NCBI RefSeq assembly: GCF_000178855.1 | Contig: NZ_ADVG01000003.1 | Span: forward strand, 992,001-1,056,000 | From: Ktedonobacter racemifer DSM 44963 | GTDB lineage: Bacteria > Chloroflexota > Ktedonobacteria > Ktedonobacterales > Ktedonobacteraceae | DNA length: 64,000 nt | Direction of reading: 5' to 3' | Part shown: positions 25,828 to 35,305 of the stretch, one piece after another | Layout of the letters: each line of letters opens with the position of its first letter | How positions within the stretch are numbered: the first letter of the stretch is position 1 | Position numbers and translations under genes: made by a program | The notes under the pieces: model-generated | Told to the model about the DNA's origin: nothing | Databases searched by the model: none | The model's input: only the letters and a program-made list of their open reading frames with translations

Positions 25828-26922
25828 ATGAAAAAGCGCGGGTATGGCCCTCTTATTGCCGTATTTTTAGTGACCTTGATCATGTTCGGGACGCTTTGGG
25901 AAAGCTGGTCGGCTCTTAACACGCTCCTCACGCCTCCCGAAGTCACAAAGACTGACAAAATTTCTCTGGTGATCAATGATGGCGAGAGCACGCAGCAGAT
26001 CGCCGATGAGTTGCAGGCACGGGGACTGGTACGCAATGCCCTGGCCTTTCGCCTCCTGGCGCGTATAAAGGGCCTGGATGTCAAGCTACAGGCTGGCGCG
26101 TATACCCTCACACCTGGCATGAACACGGACCAGATTATCGCCAAACTGCTGAATGGACAACCCGACGGCAAGCGCTTCCTGATCCACGATGGCTATCGCC
26201 TGGAGCAAATAGCCAATAGCGCCAACGCCATTAAGCTACCCCATTTTAGCAAGGACGATTTTCTCAATTATACCAAGCATCCCGACAAGTTCCCGGACAA
26301 GGCCAAATATCCTATTTTGCATAACCTCTCCAGCATGGAGGGATTGATGTATCCAGAGACATATATCGTGCCCGTGACCTATAACACGGTGCAAATGATC
26401 GATATGATACTGGATCAATTTATCAAAGTTGAGAAGGACAATAACCTGGTGGCCCTGGCGCAGCAACATCAGTTGAGCGAGTACCAGATGATTATCCTGG
26501 CCTCGATTGTGCAACGCGAAGCCAGTAATGCGAAACAGATGCCAACTATCGCCGGGATCTACTGGAATCTGGATAAGAATCCGAGCGAGGAAACTGTAGG
26601 ATTCTTAAGTTCAGACCCGACCGTGGAGTACGCCTACGATACGGACCATCCGCCAGCCAATGGGAAGTACTGGAACGACCTCAATAACTACGGCTCAGGC
26701 AAGACGGTGGAGTTGGATAATCCCTTCAACACCTATATGCACAAAGGCTGGACACCCACACCCATTAGTAGTCCCAACCTCGCCGCACTCCAGGCCGCGG
26801 CCTCGCCCGCCAAGACCGATTGCTACTTCTTCCTCACCAATCCCGCCAATGGCGACCTGATCTGCGCAAAGACTTACGCAGAACACCTGAAGAATACAGG
26901 CAAATACCTGAATAAGCATTAG
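25828..26922 (+). CDS. mltG: Endolytic murein transglycosylase, MltG/YceG-like
   Basis: A 364-residue membrane-anchored enzyme that cuts glycan strands during peptidoglycan synthesis. The start at 25828 has GAGG 10 bases upstream. One N-terminal membrane helix is followed by a LysM-like domain (VINDGESTQQIADELQARGL) and the YceG domain. The catalytic region has ILASIVQREASNAKQMPTIAG, matching ASIVEKE-type motifs with the conserved Glu, plus LSSDPTVEYAYD. The usual Asn-Thr-Tyr near the end is present (NPFNTYMHKGWTPTPISSP). It is normal length for the family. Confidence 0.92.
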   Translation: MKKRGYGPLIAVFLVTLIMFGTLWESWSALNTLLTPPEVTKTDKISLVINDGESTQQIADELQARGLVRNALAFRLLARIKGLDVKLQAGAYTLTPGMNTDQIIAKLLNGQPDGKRFLIHDGYRLEQIANSANAIKLPHFSKDDFLNYTKHPDKFPDKAKYPILHNLSSMEGLMYPETYIVPVTYNTVQMIDMILDQFIKVEKDNNLVALAQQHQLSEYQMIILASIVQREASNAKQMPTIAGIYWNLDKNPSEETVGFLSSDPTVEYAYDTDHPPANGKYWNDLNNYGSGKTVELDNPFNTYMHKGWTPTPISSPNLAALQAAASPAKTDCYFFLTNPANGDLICAKTYAEHLKNTGKYLNKH

Positions 26923-26950
26923 TGGAGAATTCACGAGGTCCAGGCCAGTT

Positions 26951-26978
26951 GTAGGGTCCAAGCTAGCTTGGACCCTAC
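26951..26978. repeat. Perfect 28-base palindrome, copy 2 of a REP-like motif
   Basis: GTAGGGTCCAAGC-TA-GCTTGGACCCTAC lies between the convergent mltG and LacI-type genes. It shares AAGCTTGGACCCTAC-type sequence with 19577-19599. It may also act as terminator for either gene. Confidence 0.6.
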
Positions 26979-27027
26979 TTCTTCTTTGCGCGGACTGAGG
27001 TTACTCTCTGAGTCTCGGCATACTGCA

Positions 27028-28044
27028 TTAGCGTCCGAGAGTGCTGGCGCGGGCCTGGAGGCGGAAGGGGACCAGGATAGATTCTGGTGGTTGGGTACGC
27101 TGGCCCTTGATTCTCTCAATGAGCAGGGTGACCGCGAGGCGGGCTATCTCCTGTTTGTCAGGCTCGACGGTGCTGAGCGCGGGCGTCGCGTAGCGCCCGT
27201 CTTCTATGTCGTCAATGCCGATGACCGCGATATCTTCGGGGATACGATAGCCCGCCTCGTGTATGGCAGACATCGCGCCCAGGGCCATAAGGTCATTAAA
27301 GCAGAACACGGCATCTGGCAGGCTGGCTCGCTCCCGGTTGAGCAGGTCACGCATAGCCCGGGCACCATCGGCGCGATGCCAGAAACCACCCGTAACCAGG
27401 AGAGAGCTATCCAGGAGAAGATTGGCCTCTTCCAGCGCCTTTTTGTAGCCCTGTAAGCGCAGGGATGGCGCCTCGTTAAGCGCCTGCTGGACGCCAATGG
27501 CCGCGATACGGCGCTTGCCTAAATCAATAAGGTGCTTAGTGGCGACATACGCGGCCTCCGTATTGTCGATGAACACGTGGTCGAAAGGCGTGCCAAATAA
27601 TCTCTCGCCCAGCAACACAATCGGGCCTTGAGACTGATTCTGGGCGATACTCTCCACATCCAGCGTATGTGAGTCTAGAATGACGCCATCAAGCATATGG
27701 GGACTCATTCCAGTAAGGATTGCCAGTTCTTTATCACGTTGAGCGAATGTATAGTCGAGCAAGACGGTGTAATTCATTGCGGACGCAGTCTCGATTATCG
27801 CGTGCGCTACCTCTGCGAAATAGGGGTTGGAGAGATCGGGGAAGGCAAAGGCCAGAACACTCACCTGGGCATTGCGAAGGCGCCGCGCAGCCACGTTGGG
27901 CTTATAATTCAGTTTTTTAATCGCCTCAAGGACGAGCGCTCGTGTCTCTGGTCCAACATGTTCAAAATTACCATTGACAACATTCGAGACCGTCTTAATC
28001 GAGACGCCGGTATAGGCTGCGATATCCTTCAAATGTACTGTCAT
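27028..28044 (-). CDS. LacI-family transcriptional regulator
   Basis: A 338-residue repressor. The N-terminal LacI helix-turn-helix is LKDIAAYTGVSIKTVSNVVN (residues 5-24) followed by the hinge helix RRLRNAQVSVLA. The rest is a periplasmic-binding-like sugar sensor (GVILDSHTL, VFIDNTEAAYVATKHLIDLG, DAVFCFNDLMALGAMSAIHE, IGIDDIED). It is divergent from a sugar ABC importer and two glycosidases and most probably represses them, relieved by an oligosaccharide or its breakdown product. The palindrome at 28264 is a likely operator. Confidence 0.93.
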   Translation of the reverse strand: MTVHLKDIAAYTGVSIKTVSNVVNGNFEHVGPETRALVLEAIKKLNYKPNVAARRLRNAQVSVLAFAFPDLSNPYFAEVAHAIIETASAMNYTVLLDYTFAQRDKELAILTGMSPHMLDGVILDSHTLDVESIAQNQSQGPIVLLGERLFGTPFDHVFIDNTEAAYVATKHLIDLGKRRIAAIGVQQALNEAPSLRLQGYKKALEEANLLLDSSLLVTGGFWHRADGARAMRDLLNRERASLPDAVFCFNDLMALGAMSAIHEAGYRIPEDIAVIGIDDIEDGRYATPALSTVEPDKQEIARLAVTLLIERIKGQRTQPPESILVPFRLQARASTLGR

Positions 28045-28150
28045 TGCGAAGAGAGAGTCCTTTAAATAACCTATTTTAATTATTTTTGTATTCGGTTATT
28101 GGAGATACTACCCGCTTTTCTCATCAGTGTCAACGTATAACTCAGAGTAA

Positions 28151-28222
28151 GGTGTGATTTATGGGCAGGGTCTGTGACGGGAGCATTCGCTCCCGTCACA
28201 GACCCTGCCCATAAATCACACC
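28151..28222. repeat. 34-bp perfect hairpin in the LacI/ABC divergent region
   Basis: Arms 28151-28184 and 28189-28222 are perfectly complementary with a 4-nt ATTC loop. The region is divergent, so no gene needs a terminator here. It ends 10 bases before the promoter -35 box of the importer operon, and could insulate that promoter from upstream read-through. Confidence 0.6.
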
Positions 28223-28231
28223 CTTTCCTCC

Positions 28232-28277
28232 TTGACAGGGAAAATTTTTGTATGTTATACTTCGTTCAACGTTGAAC
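28232..28277 (+). promoter_or_regulatory. Promoter and LacI-type operator of the glycoside operon
   Basis: TTGACA (28232-28237) and TATACT (28256-28261) are 18 bases apart. Immediately downstream, GTTCAACGTTGAAC (28264-28277) is a perfect 14-bp palindrome with the central CG typical of LacI-family operators. A repressor bound there would block transcription start. The adjacent LacI-type regulator is the obvious candidate. Confidence 0.7.
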
Positions 28278-28469
28278 TAGCGGAACTAAAGGGATTTACT
28301 GATTGCCAGTTCCAAGCATACTCTATTTTATGCATGGCAGCTTTCGTTGTTGTCGTCATGATGACTACAGATGCTGTTGTATGCGTTATTGTCCCTGCTA
28401 TAGTTGGTTTATGCGCCGTTGCATAACGTTTTCCAGGTCTTCTTTTGAAGAGGAAAGGAAAGTACACGG

Positions 28470-29861
28470 ATGTCAAGACAGTTTGATTCTCTGACCCCTG
28501 ATGCCCCTCTCTCAGATACGCAAGCTATTTCTCGTCGCTCATTTCTCAAAACCTCAGCGACTATGGGAGCCCTGGCTGCTGCTGGAAGCTTCGGCCTGGC
28601 TGCCTGTAATTCACCCTCTGCCAGTGGGACCGCGACTGGCAGCGCGACTGCAACCGAAGGCACAATCACTATCTGGGATCGCTCTGGCGATCTGTTCCAG
28701 GTCTTTGACGCCACCATCGCTACCTTCAACAAGAAGTATCCCAAGATCACGGTCAAGCATGTATCGGTCGATGTCGATTCCAAGTTGCCCACAACCCTGA
28801 ATACCGGGGTGAACGTGCCTGATGGTTCGTTCTATGAGGATACCAACTTACCCGTGCTGGCCTCGCACTACTACGACATCACGGATTGGATTCACCCCTA
28901 CACAAAGGATATCGTGCCGTTCAAACTACGTGTGAACACCCACAATGATCGCGTGGTGGGCATTCCCTGGGATCTCGATCCAGGCCTGTTGTATTATCGA
29001 GAGGACATGCTGCAGGAGGCTGGCGTCAGCCCCGATTCTATCCAGACCTATGATGACCTGCTGGAGGCCGCGCACAAGGTACAGGATAAGTTCGGGCCTA
29101 AATGTAAACCTATCCACCTGGAGCAGGATCCGGGACTTACCCAGCTCTGGGTCGAGATGTTTGCCAATCAGCAGGGTTCCAGCATGGTAGACGCGAGCGG
29201 CAAGTTGCAGCTTAACTCTCAGCCCTACCTCAATGTCATGAACTTCCTCAATCGCGTGCGTACGGAGAATCTCGGTACACGGGCCGTCTACTTTAGCCCA
29301 GGGGATATTGCCGCGATTGATGCCAATCAGGTCGCGTTTTATCCCTGGGCGGTCTGGGCGGTCTATGGCGCGGACCTCCTTTTCAAGAAGAGTAAAGGCA
29401 AGTGGCGCGCGATGCCTCTGCCAGCCTGGACAAAGGGTGGCGCACGCGGAGCGGTCATGGGTGGTAGCTCCTTCATTATTCCGAAGAAGGCCAAGAATCC
29501 GCACCTGGCATGGCTATTCTACGAGCATTTGGTCTTCAGCAAAGAAGGCTACTCAGCGGTTTACGGGCCAAACAAAATATATCCTGGTGGCATCAATACC
29601 TCGCTGCCATCATACCTGCCTGCCTTACAGACGCAGTTGTATAAGAACTCGGATGGCCTGGGTGGGCAGAATCTCTGGGATGTAGCCACCGGAACCGTCA
29701 AAGATATCCCCGGGAACTTCTACGTTGCTCCCTGGTATAATCAGGCTGTCCCCTACTTCGGTACAAATGTGCAGCGTATGCTGGATGGTCAGATGACCCC
29801 GCAACAGGTGCTCCAAAAGTCTTCGTCCGATATTCAGACGAAGCTGGTTGACCGCCAGTAG
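28470..29861 (+). CDS. Extracellular sugar-binding lipoprotein of an ABC importer
   Basis: A 463-residue family 1 solute-binding protein. Its N-terminus has a twin-arginine motif (ISRRSFLKTSATMG) and a lipobox (FGLAACNS, Cys near residue 46), so it is exported folded and lipid-anchored. The mature part matches carbohydrate-binding proteins (ITIWDRSGDLFQVFDATIA, GIPWDLDPGLLYYREDMLQEAG, KKAKNPHLAWLFYEHL). With the two downstream permeases it forms a CUT1-type importer. No ATPase gene is in the cluster, so a shared MsmK-like ATPase is likely. An AGGAAAG site precedes the ATG. Confidence 0.92.
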   Translation: MSRQFDSLTPDAPLSDTQAISRRSFLKTSATMGALAAAGSFGLAACNSPSASGTATGSATATEGTITIWDRSGDLFQVFDATIATFNKKYPKITVKHVSVDVDSKLPTTLNTGVNVPDGSFYEDTNLPVLASHYYDITDWIHPYTKDIVPFKLRVNTHNDRVVGIPWDLDPGLLYYREDMLQEAGVSPDSIQTYDDLLEAAHKVQDKFGPKCKPIHLEQDPGLTQLWVEMFANQQGSSMVDASGKLQLNSQPYLNVMNFLNRVRTENLGTRAVYFSPGDIAAIDANQVAFYPWAVWAVYGADLLFKKSKGKWRAMPLPAWTKGGARGAVMGGSSFIIPKKAKNPHLAWLFYEHLVFSKEGYSAVYGPNKIYPGGINTSLPSYLPALQTQLYKNSDGLGGQNLWDVATGTVKDIPGNFYVAPWYNQAVPYFGTNVQRMLDGQMTPQQVLQKSSSDIQTKLVDRQ

Positions 29862-29945
29862 TTCCGACATATTCCGCGTGTATTACTTGTCAGGGGAGGG
29901 TGCATAGCGTTATGCGTTCTCTCCCCTCAGATAGGAGTCGTTGCT

Positions 29946-30890
29946 ATGGCTGTCGTCACGTCCCAGCCGCGTACAGTTATCCCCGAGCCTGGGCCTTCGC
30001 GCTCGCCCATGAAACGCTTTCGCCGTTGGCTGGGGGGTAGCTTCTCGCCATATCTCTTTATCGCGCCATTCTTCATCTTCTTCTGTGCGTTCTCGTTGTT
30101 CCCGTTGCTCTACGCGCTTGCTCTCAGCTTTACGCACTGGCATGGGGACGCCGACCCACGCTTTATTGGCTTGTCGAATTACCTGTTTCTGCTCACAGAT
30201 AGTGACTTCTGGGGCTCGCTGGCTAACTCCGCGCTCCTGTGGCTGCTCATCATCCCGGTGCGTGTGCTGAGCGCGGTCGTGGTCGCGGCCTTGCTCTCGC
30301 TGCCAAAATTGCGCTTCCGTGGTTTCTTCCGTACCTCCATGTTGCTCTCCTTTGTTGTACCACTGGTGGCTATCGTCCAGGTCTGGCTGGTGCTCTTTGA
30401 CCAGGACTTTGGCGCAATCAATACCTTGCTGGCGTTGGTGCATCTACCTACCATTGGCTGGCTAACTACCAGCATGTGGGCCAAACCTACCCTGGCTATG
30501 CTGGTGTTGTGGTGTGGAAGCGCCTTCGCTTTCCTGTTGATGCTGGCCGCGATCCAGGCTGTACCCGCGGAATACTACGAAGCCGCCTCCATTGATGGGG
30601 CTGGCCCCATCCGCCAGTTTTTTTCGATTACATTGCCCCTGTTACGCCGCACAGTCGGTTTTCTGGTTGTGACAAATACTCTAGGCATAGTACAGATGTT
30701 TGCCGAGCCCAAGATATTGACGAATGGTGGACCGTATAACTCAACTACCACGGCGGGCTTTCTGCTAAATTCCTACATAACCAACTCGGATTTTGGCACG
30801 GGCGCGGCGAACTCATTTCTGCTGATGATCATCCTGGTGATTCTTTCCCTAGTAATGCTGCGCTTTTTACGTGCTGGAGATGAGAGGTAA
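29946..30890 (+). CDS. Sugar ABC transporter permease, MalF/UgpA-type
   Basis: A 314-residue inner-membrane subunit with six predicted helices after a basic N-terminal tail. The EAA loop that contacts the ATPase reads EYYEAASIDGAGPIRQFFSI (about residue 210). AGGAG lies 8 bases before the ATG. It is the second gene of the importer operon, with the second permease starting 5 bases after its stop. Confidence 0.92.
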   Translation: MAVVTSQPRTVIPEPGPSRSPMKRFRRWLGGSFSPYLFIAPFFIFFCAFSLFPLLYALALSFTHWHGDADPRFIGLSNYLFLLTDSDFWGSLANSALLWLLIIPVRVLSAVVVAALLSLPKLRFRGFFRTSMLLSFVVPLVAIVQVWLVLFDQDFGAINTLLALVHLPTIGWLTTSMWAKPTLAMLVLWCGSAFAFLLMLAAIQAVPAEYYEAASIDGAGPIRQFFSITLPLLRRTVGFLVVTNTLGIVQMFAEPKILTNGGPYNSTTTAGFLLNSYITNSDFGTGAANSFLLMIILVILSLVMLRFLRAGDER

Positions 30891-30895
30891 ACGTT

Positions 30896-31804
30896 ATGGC
30901 AACACTTGCGTCAAACATTTCGCTAGCGAAGACGAATTCAACCTCCAGGCGGCGTGGGACCTTCCGCATAGGTAGCATTCTGGCCTATCTTGTTCTGAGC
31001 CTCGCCGCCATAATAACAATCTTTCCCGTGGCCTGGATGATTGTCTCATCCTTGAAGCCGGGCAACGAGATAGCCGCGACCCCTCTGGGGCTGGACATCC
31101 ACACGCTATCTTTCAACAATTACGTGGCCCTGTTGTCGGAAGTACCGATATGGGTGGGGTTTCAGAATACGCTGATCGTCTTGCTCGTTCAGGGCGGAGC
31201 GACCATGCTGCTCTGTCCCCTGGCTGGCTTTGCCTTTGCCAAGTTTGAGTTTCGCGGCAAGCGCTTCTTCTTTAACTTTGTGCTCTCCACAATGATGCTC
31301 CCTGCTATCGCTATGATTGTACCGCTCTTGCTTGAAATGGGCTCGTTGAACTGGGTGGATTCCTACCAGGGCCTGATTGCTCCGGGCCTGGTGAATGCCT
31401 TCGCCATTTTCTTGATGCGGCAGCAGATGGCGGAGATTCCAGACGAACTACTGGAAGCCGCCAAGGTCGATGGGTGTACCCCTTTCGGTATGTACTGGCG
31501 CATCGTGGTGCCCTTGATGCGCCCAGCGCTCGCGGCCCTGGCCATCTTGACCTTCCTGGGCATCTACAACGACTTCGTCTGGCCAGTGATTATTACCCAA
31601 TCGGACAATATGCAGACCTTGCAGGTTATGTTGTCAAACCTGGCGACCCAGATCAATAATTCCAGCCCTGGAACGACCGGACACGACGCCTGGGGTATGA
31701 TTATGGCCGCGAGCACGCTGGCAACTGTGCCTGTACTGGTACTGTTTATCGCGCTCCAGCGCCAGTTTATCAGCGGTATGCTGGCAGGCAGCGTGAAGGG
31801 TTAG
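30896..31804 (+). CDS. Sugar ABC transporter permease, MalG/UgpE-type
   Basis: A 302-residue partner of the preceding permease. It has six membrane helices, the family-typical opening SLKPGNEIAATPLGL, and the EAA loop DELLEAAKVDGCTPFGMYWR (about residue 185) that docks the ATPase. The five-base gap to the upstream permease implies co-translation. It is followed 33 bases on by the GH2 gene, so uptake and hydrolysis are probably one operon. Confidence 0.92.
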   Translation: MATLASNISLAKTNSTSRRRGTFRIGSILAYLVLSLAAIITIFPVAWMIVSSLKPGNEIAATPLGLDIHTLSFNNYVALLSEVPIWVGFQNTLIVLLVQGGATMLLCPLAGFAFAKFEFRGKRFFFNFVLSTMMLPAIAMIVPLLLEMGSLNWVDSYQGLIAPGLVNAFAIFLMRQQMAEIPDELLEAAKVDGCTPFGMYWRIVVPLMRPALAALAILTFLGIYNDFVWPVIITQSDNMQTLQVMLSNLATQINNSSPGTTGHDAWGMIMAASTLATVPVLVLFIALQRQFISGMLAGSVKG

Positions 31805-31837
31805 ATACATACTTTCTGAAAAAGGTTACAAAATTCT

Positions 31838-33895
31838 ATGGTTACTGATAGCAGGCGTGAGGCTTATCCACGCCCAGATTTTGATCGTTCACATAGCTGG
31901 CTCTGCCTCAATGGAAGCTGGGAATTTCGGCCCGATCCCGAGGGAGAGGGAGATGCAGCGCATTGGGAGCAGCCAGGAGCGGCGCGGTGGCCCCAACAGA
32001 TCCAGGTCCCATTTGCCTGGGAGAGCAAGGCCTCCGGCGTGGAACGCGAATGGCTCTCGCTTGGCTGGTATCACCGCCATATCGCTCGTTCCCAGACGTG
32101 GGAGGGTGAGCGCACCATCCTGCACTTTGGGGCCGTCCACTATCACTGCCGGGCGTGGGTGAATGGCCAGTTCGTTGGTGAGCATACAGGGGGCTATACG
32201 CCCTTTGCCTTTGATATCACCGACGCGCTCCAGGATGGCCAGGGCGAGCTTATAGTGCGCGTTGAGGCTCCTCTGGATAAACGAGCCATTCCTCACGGCA
32301 AACAGCGCAGCCAGCCCAATGACGATTATTATGAGTGCCAGTTTACCGCCAGCAGCGGCATCTGGCAGACGGTCTGGCTGGAGGGGAGCCCCGCGACCTA
32401 TATCAAGCATATTCAGCTCTCCGTGCCCACCTCGATGGATAGCATTCAAGCTCGTATTGAGCTAGGCGGGCCACTGCCAGAGCAAACTCTGCTGTATATA
32501 CAGCTTGAGAACGGGGAGGAAGAGTGTATTCCTGTTGAAGGTAACGCCTCGCTAACCCACAATTTGCCAATTACACAGCCAAGGCCCTGGACACCAGCGG
32601 ATCCCTTTCTCTATTACGTCACATTCCGGCTTGAGAGTCCTGCGGGAAGCGACCGGGTACGATCCTATACCGGGTTACGCACTATTGAGGGGCGAGGAAA
32701 ATACCTCTTTCTCAATGGTGAGCGCCTCTACCTGCGGGGCGCCCTCGACCAGGGATACTGGCCTGAGAGCGGCTATACCGCGCCGAGCGACCGGGCCTTG
32801 CGCCAGGATGTTGAGATCGCGTTAAACGCGGGCTTTAACTTGATTCGCAAGCACATCAAGCTGGAGGATCCCCTCTGGCTCTATTGGGCAGACCGCCTGG
32901 GCTTGCTGGTCTGGGCTGAGCCTCCCTGCTATGGGCGCTTCTCAGAAGAGGCTGCGGCAACCTTTGACGCCCAACTCCCTCTCATGGTTGAGCGCGACTA
33001 CAATCACCCCAGCATTATTCTCTGGGGTATTTATAACGAAGAATGGGGCCTGGACTGGCGGAGCGCCGAGGATCACGAGAAGCAAGAGGCCGTCATTCGC
33101 GCCTATGATCTGCTGGCCGCTTGCGACCATAGCCGTCCCATTATCGATGATTCGGGTTGGAATCATGTGAAGACCGACGTCCTGGACTGGCACTATTATG
33201 ACGACGATAATCAGCGCTGGCGCGATATCACGGCGGCCCTGGCAGGCGACAACACGACCTGGTTCGGTCATCAGCTAGGCGTTGATCACTGGTACGAGAC
33301 TCAGCTCAGCGTAGCGGACCAGGATCACAACGGCCTGCCACTGCTGAACGGTGAGTATGGAGCGGGAAGAAACGCGGAGGAGCGAGGCTGGTATTTCCGC
33401 TGGCAGACGCAAGAGTTGCGCCGCCACGATGCGATAAGTGGCTACATTTACACTGAGCTCTACGATGTAGAACACGAACTCTGTGGTCTCTACGATGCCG
33501 AAAGACACCTCAAGCCCCTCGGTTGTGATCCCGCGTGGGTAAATGCTGAAACCACCTTCATCTTTGCTTCTCTACCACAGCGTCCCGGCCTGGACTACAT
33601 TGTCTATGGTGGTGAACTGGAGTTTGGGCTACAACTCTCGCACCAGGGCGCGCAGGCGCTAGCTGGCCAGCTTACCTGGTGGTGGGGAGAGGCTTCAGAA
33701 CAGAAGCAGAGCCAGGCTTTGCATATTGAACCCTTTACTATAACGGAAACATTTGTTTTGCACACGACAATGCCTCTGGATGATAAGCGTGGAACGCTGC
33801 ATCTACAACTGCTAGATGAGCAGGATCGCGTGCGTGCTTATGCCTTCCTGGATGTTGCTCAGGCGCAAGAGGCGGATCTTGAAATCGCCAGGTAG
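31838..33895 (+). CDS. Glycoside hydrolase family 2 enzyme
   Basis: A 685-residue retaining glycosidase of the GH2 type (beta-galactosidase, glucuronidase, mannosidase or arabinosidase group). It has the N-terminal jelly-roll (SWLCLNGSWEFRPDPEGEG), an immunoglobulin-like middle and a TIM barrel. The acid/base Glu is in WGIYNEEWGLDW (about residue 403) and the nucleophile Glu in LLNGEYGAGRN (about residue 508). There is no signal peptide, so it acts on imported sugar inside the cell. The exact linkage cannot be told. It fits the neighbouring importer and LacI regulator. Confidence 0.9.
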   Translation: MVTDSRREAYPRPDFDRSHSWLCLNGSWEFRPDPEGEGDAAHWEQPGAARWPQQIQVPFAWESKASGVEREWLSLGWYHRHIARSQTWEGERTILHFGAVHYHCRAWVNGQFVGEHTGGYTPFAFDITDALQDGQGELIVRVEAPLDKRAIPHGKQRSQPNDDYYECQFTASSGIWQTVWLEGSPATYIKHIQLSVPTSMDSIQARIELGGPLPEQTLLYIQLENGEEECIPVEGNASLTHNLPITQPRPWTPADPFLYYVTFRLESPAGSDRVRSYTGLRTIEGRGKYLFLNGERLYLRGALDQGYWPESGYTAPSDRALRQDVEIALNAGFNLIRKHIKLEDPLWLYWADRLGLLVWAEPPCYGRFSEEAAATFDAQLPLMVERDYNHPSIILWGIYNEEWGLDWRSAEDHEKQEAVIRAYDLLAACDHSRPIIDDSGWNHVKTDVLDWHYYDDDNQRWRDITAALAGDNTTWFGHQLGVDHWYETQLSVADQDHNGLPLLNGEYGAGRNAEERGWYFRWQTQELRRHDAISGYIYTELYDVEHELCGLYDAERHLKPLGCDPAWVNAETTFIFASLPQRPGLDYIVYGGELEFGLQLSHQGAQALAGQLTWWWGEASEQKQSQALHIEPFTITETFVLHTTMPLDDKRGTLHLQLLDEQDRVRAYAFLDVAQAQEADLEIAR

Positions 33896-33937
33896 CCTTA
33901 CATAGTTATTGATAATTACGAAAGGAAGAGAGACGGC

Positions 33938-34987
33938 ATGGCCTCTACACGAAGTAAGCTTCTCCCCTGGGCAGCTACACTGCTCTCGCTCTGGTTGCTG
34001 GTAGTGGGTTGCACGTCGTCCAATTCATCTATGCTAAAATCAGATGTATCTCTGCGCAATCCACTAGCGCCAATCGCTGACCCTTTTATTGTCAGGCATG
34101 CGGGCAGCTATTATCTCACTGGCACGCGAACCGGGACCTCGCTTGAGATATGGCACGCGCCGCGCCTGGAGGATGCGGGCAAGACCTCGCAGACAATCTG
34201 GACCCCCCAGCAGGGCGAGCCAGCTTTCCAGGTCTGGTCACCCTCGATGTTCCTGCTGGACTACCATGGAAGCAAGCACTGGTTTGTCTACTTTACGGCA
34301 GCCATGCAGGACAAAAACGAGGACCATCGTATTTATGTATTGCAGAGTGAGGACAGTGATCCACTTGGACCATACACATACAAGGGACAACTGGCAGGGA
34401 CCGATGACACCACCGCTATCGACTCCTCCTTGCTAGAGCTAGACAATAAACTCTACCTTATGTATGTGCTTGAAAAAGGCTCAAACGCCGTTTATCTCGC
34501 GCCAATGAGCGACGCCCTGACAGTGAGTGGTGAGCCTCGCTTAGTCATCGATCCAGACCAGCCCTGGGAGCAAGGCGACCAGGCATCCTCGCACTATCCA
34601 GTCGCCGAGGGGCCCGAGGCTCTATACCACGATGGCAAGACCTTCATTGTCTACTCAGGTAGCGACACGGGTAACTACAACTATTGCCTGGGGCTTATGA
34701 TCTATAAAGGTGGGGATCCCTTAGAGGCAAAATCCTGGGAGAAGAAGGGGCCAGTTTTCCAGTACAGTAGCGATAATGGCGTCTTTGGCCCTGGTAGAGC
34801 ACACTTTACGACCTCGCCAGATGGTAACCAGTCATGGATGGTCTATCATGCCAAAACCACTGCCGATTTCACCTATGATGGACGCGAGACACGCGCGCAA
34901 CAATTTACCTGGAACGCGGACGGAACACCGAATTTCGGCACACCTGTAAGTGTGAAATCACCTATAGAGCCGCCCGCGGGAGAGTAA
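33938..34987 (+). CDS. Secreted GH43-type arabinosidase/xylosidase lipoprotein
   Basis: A 349-residue protein with a lipoprotein signal (LLVVGCTSS, lipid Cys at residue 25). The five-bladed propeller of GH43 enzymes is indicated by the three catalytic acids in order: Asp48 in PIADPFIV (base), Asp in TTAIDSSLLEL (pKa modulator) and Glu in PVAEGPEALYH (acid). GH43 enzymes release arabinose or xylose from plant polysaccharides. Anchored outside, it would produce the sugar imported by the upstream ABC system. It is the last gene of the cluster, followed by a strong hairpin. Confidence 0.88.
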   Translation: MASTRSKLLPWAATLLSLWLLVVGCTSSNSSMLKSDVSLRNPLAPIADPFIVRHAGSYYLTGTRTGTSLEIWHAPRLEDAGKTSQTIWTPQQGEPAFQVWSPSMFLLDYHGSKHWFVYFTAAMQDKNEDHRIYVLQSEDSDPLGPYTYKGQLAGTDDTTAIDSSLLELDNKLYLMYVLEKGSNAVYLAPMSDALTVSGEPRLVIDPDQPWEQGDQASSHYPVAEGPEALYHDGKTFIVYSGSDTGNYNYCLGLMIYKGGDPLEAKSWEKKGPVFQYSSDNGVFGPGRAHFTTSPDGNQSWMVYHAKTTADFTYDGRETRAQQFTWNADGTPNFGTPVSVKSPIEPPAGE

Positions 34988-34990
34988 AAG

Positions 34991-35052
34991 AAAAGAGAAG
35001 GGTGGCGTTTTGTTCGGGCGTACGCCCGAACAAAACGCCACCTTTCTCTTTT
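34991..35052 (+). terminator. Hairpin after the GH43 gene
   Basis: Arms 34991-35020 and 35023-35052 pair over 30 bp with one G-T mismatch and a 2-nt loop. The A-rich start and T-rich end (CTCTTTT) make it a plausible intrinsic terminator of the glycoside operon. Confidence 0.75.
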
Positions 35053-35101
35053 AGATAGCTTTGTCGCGTGGCTGTAGGATAGAGAGGTGGAGGGCAATAC
35101 C

Positions 35102-35130
35102 CTTGACTGATTGCTCTATGCCGTGTACTA
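35102..35130 (+). promoter_or_regulatory. Likely promoter of the GCS2-type ligase gene
   Basis: TTGACT (35102-35107) and TACTAT (35125-35130) are 17 bases apart. Downstream, TGAGCAT/ATGCTCA (35151-35175) forms a 7-bp inverted repeat that may be an operator. The gene starts at 35306. The rest of the 34988-35305 interval holds only the terminator above. Confidence 0.4.
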
Positions 35131-35305
35131 TTTTACCGATAAGTTTATTTTTGAGCATCATACATAGAAATGCTCATTTGCAAGCGCCACAAGTAAGCTG
35201 TATTCTATTGCCCCCTTTGAAGCTAGGCCAGTGGCTTCTTTTGCCAGCCTCAATGTCCTTGTAGAAGCGAATCTTGTAATGCTAGCTTCAACCTGAGGAG
35301 CAGAG

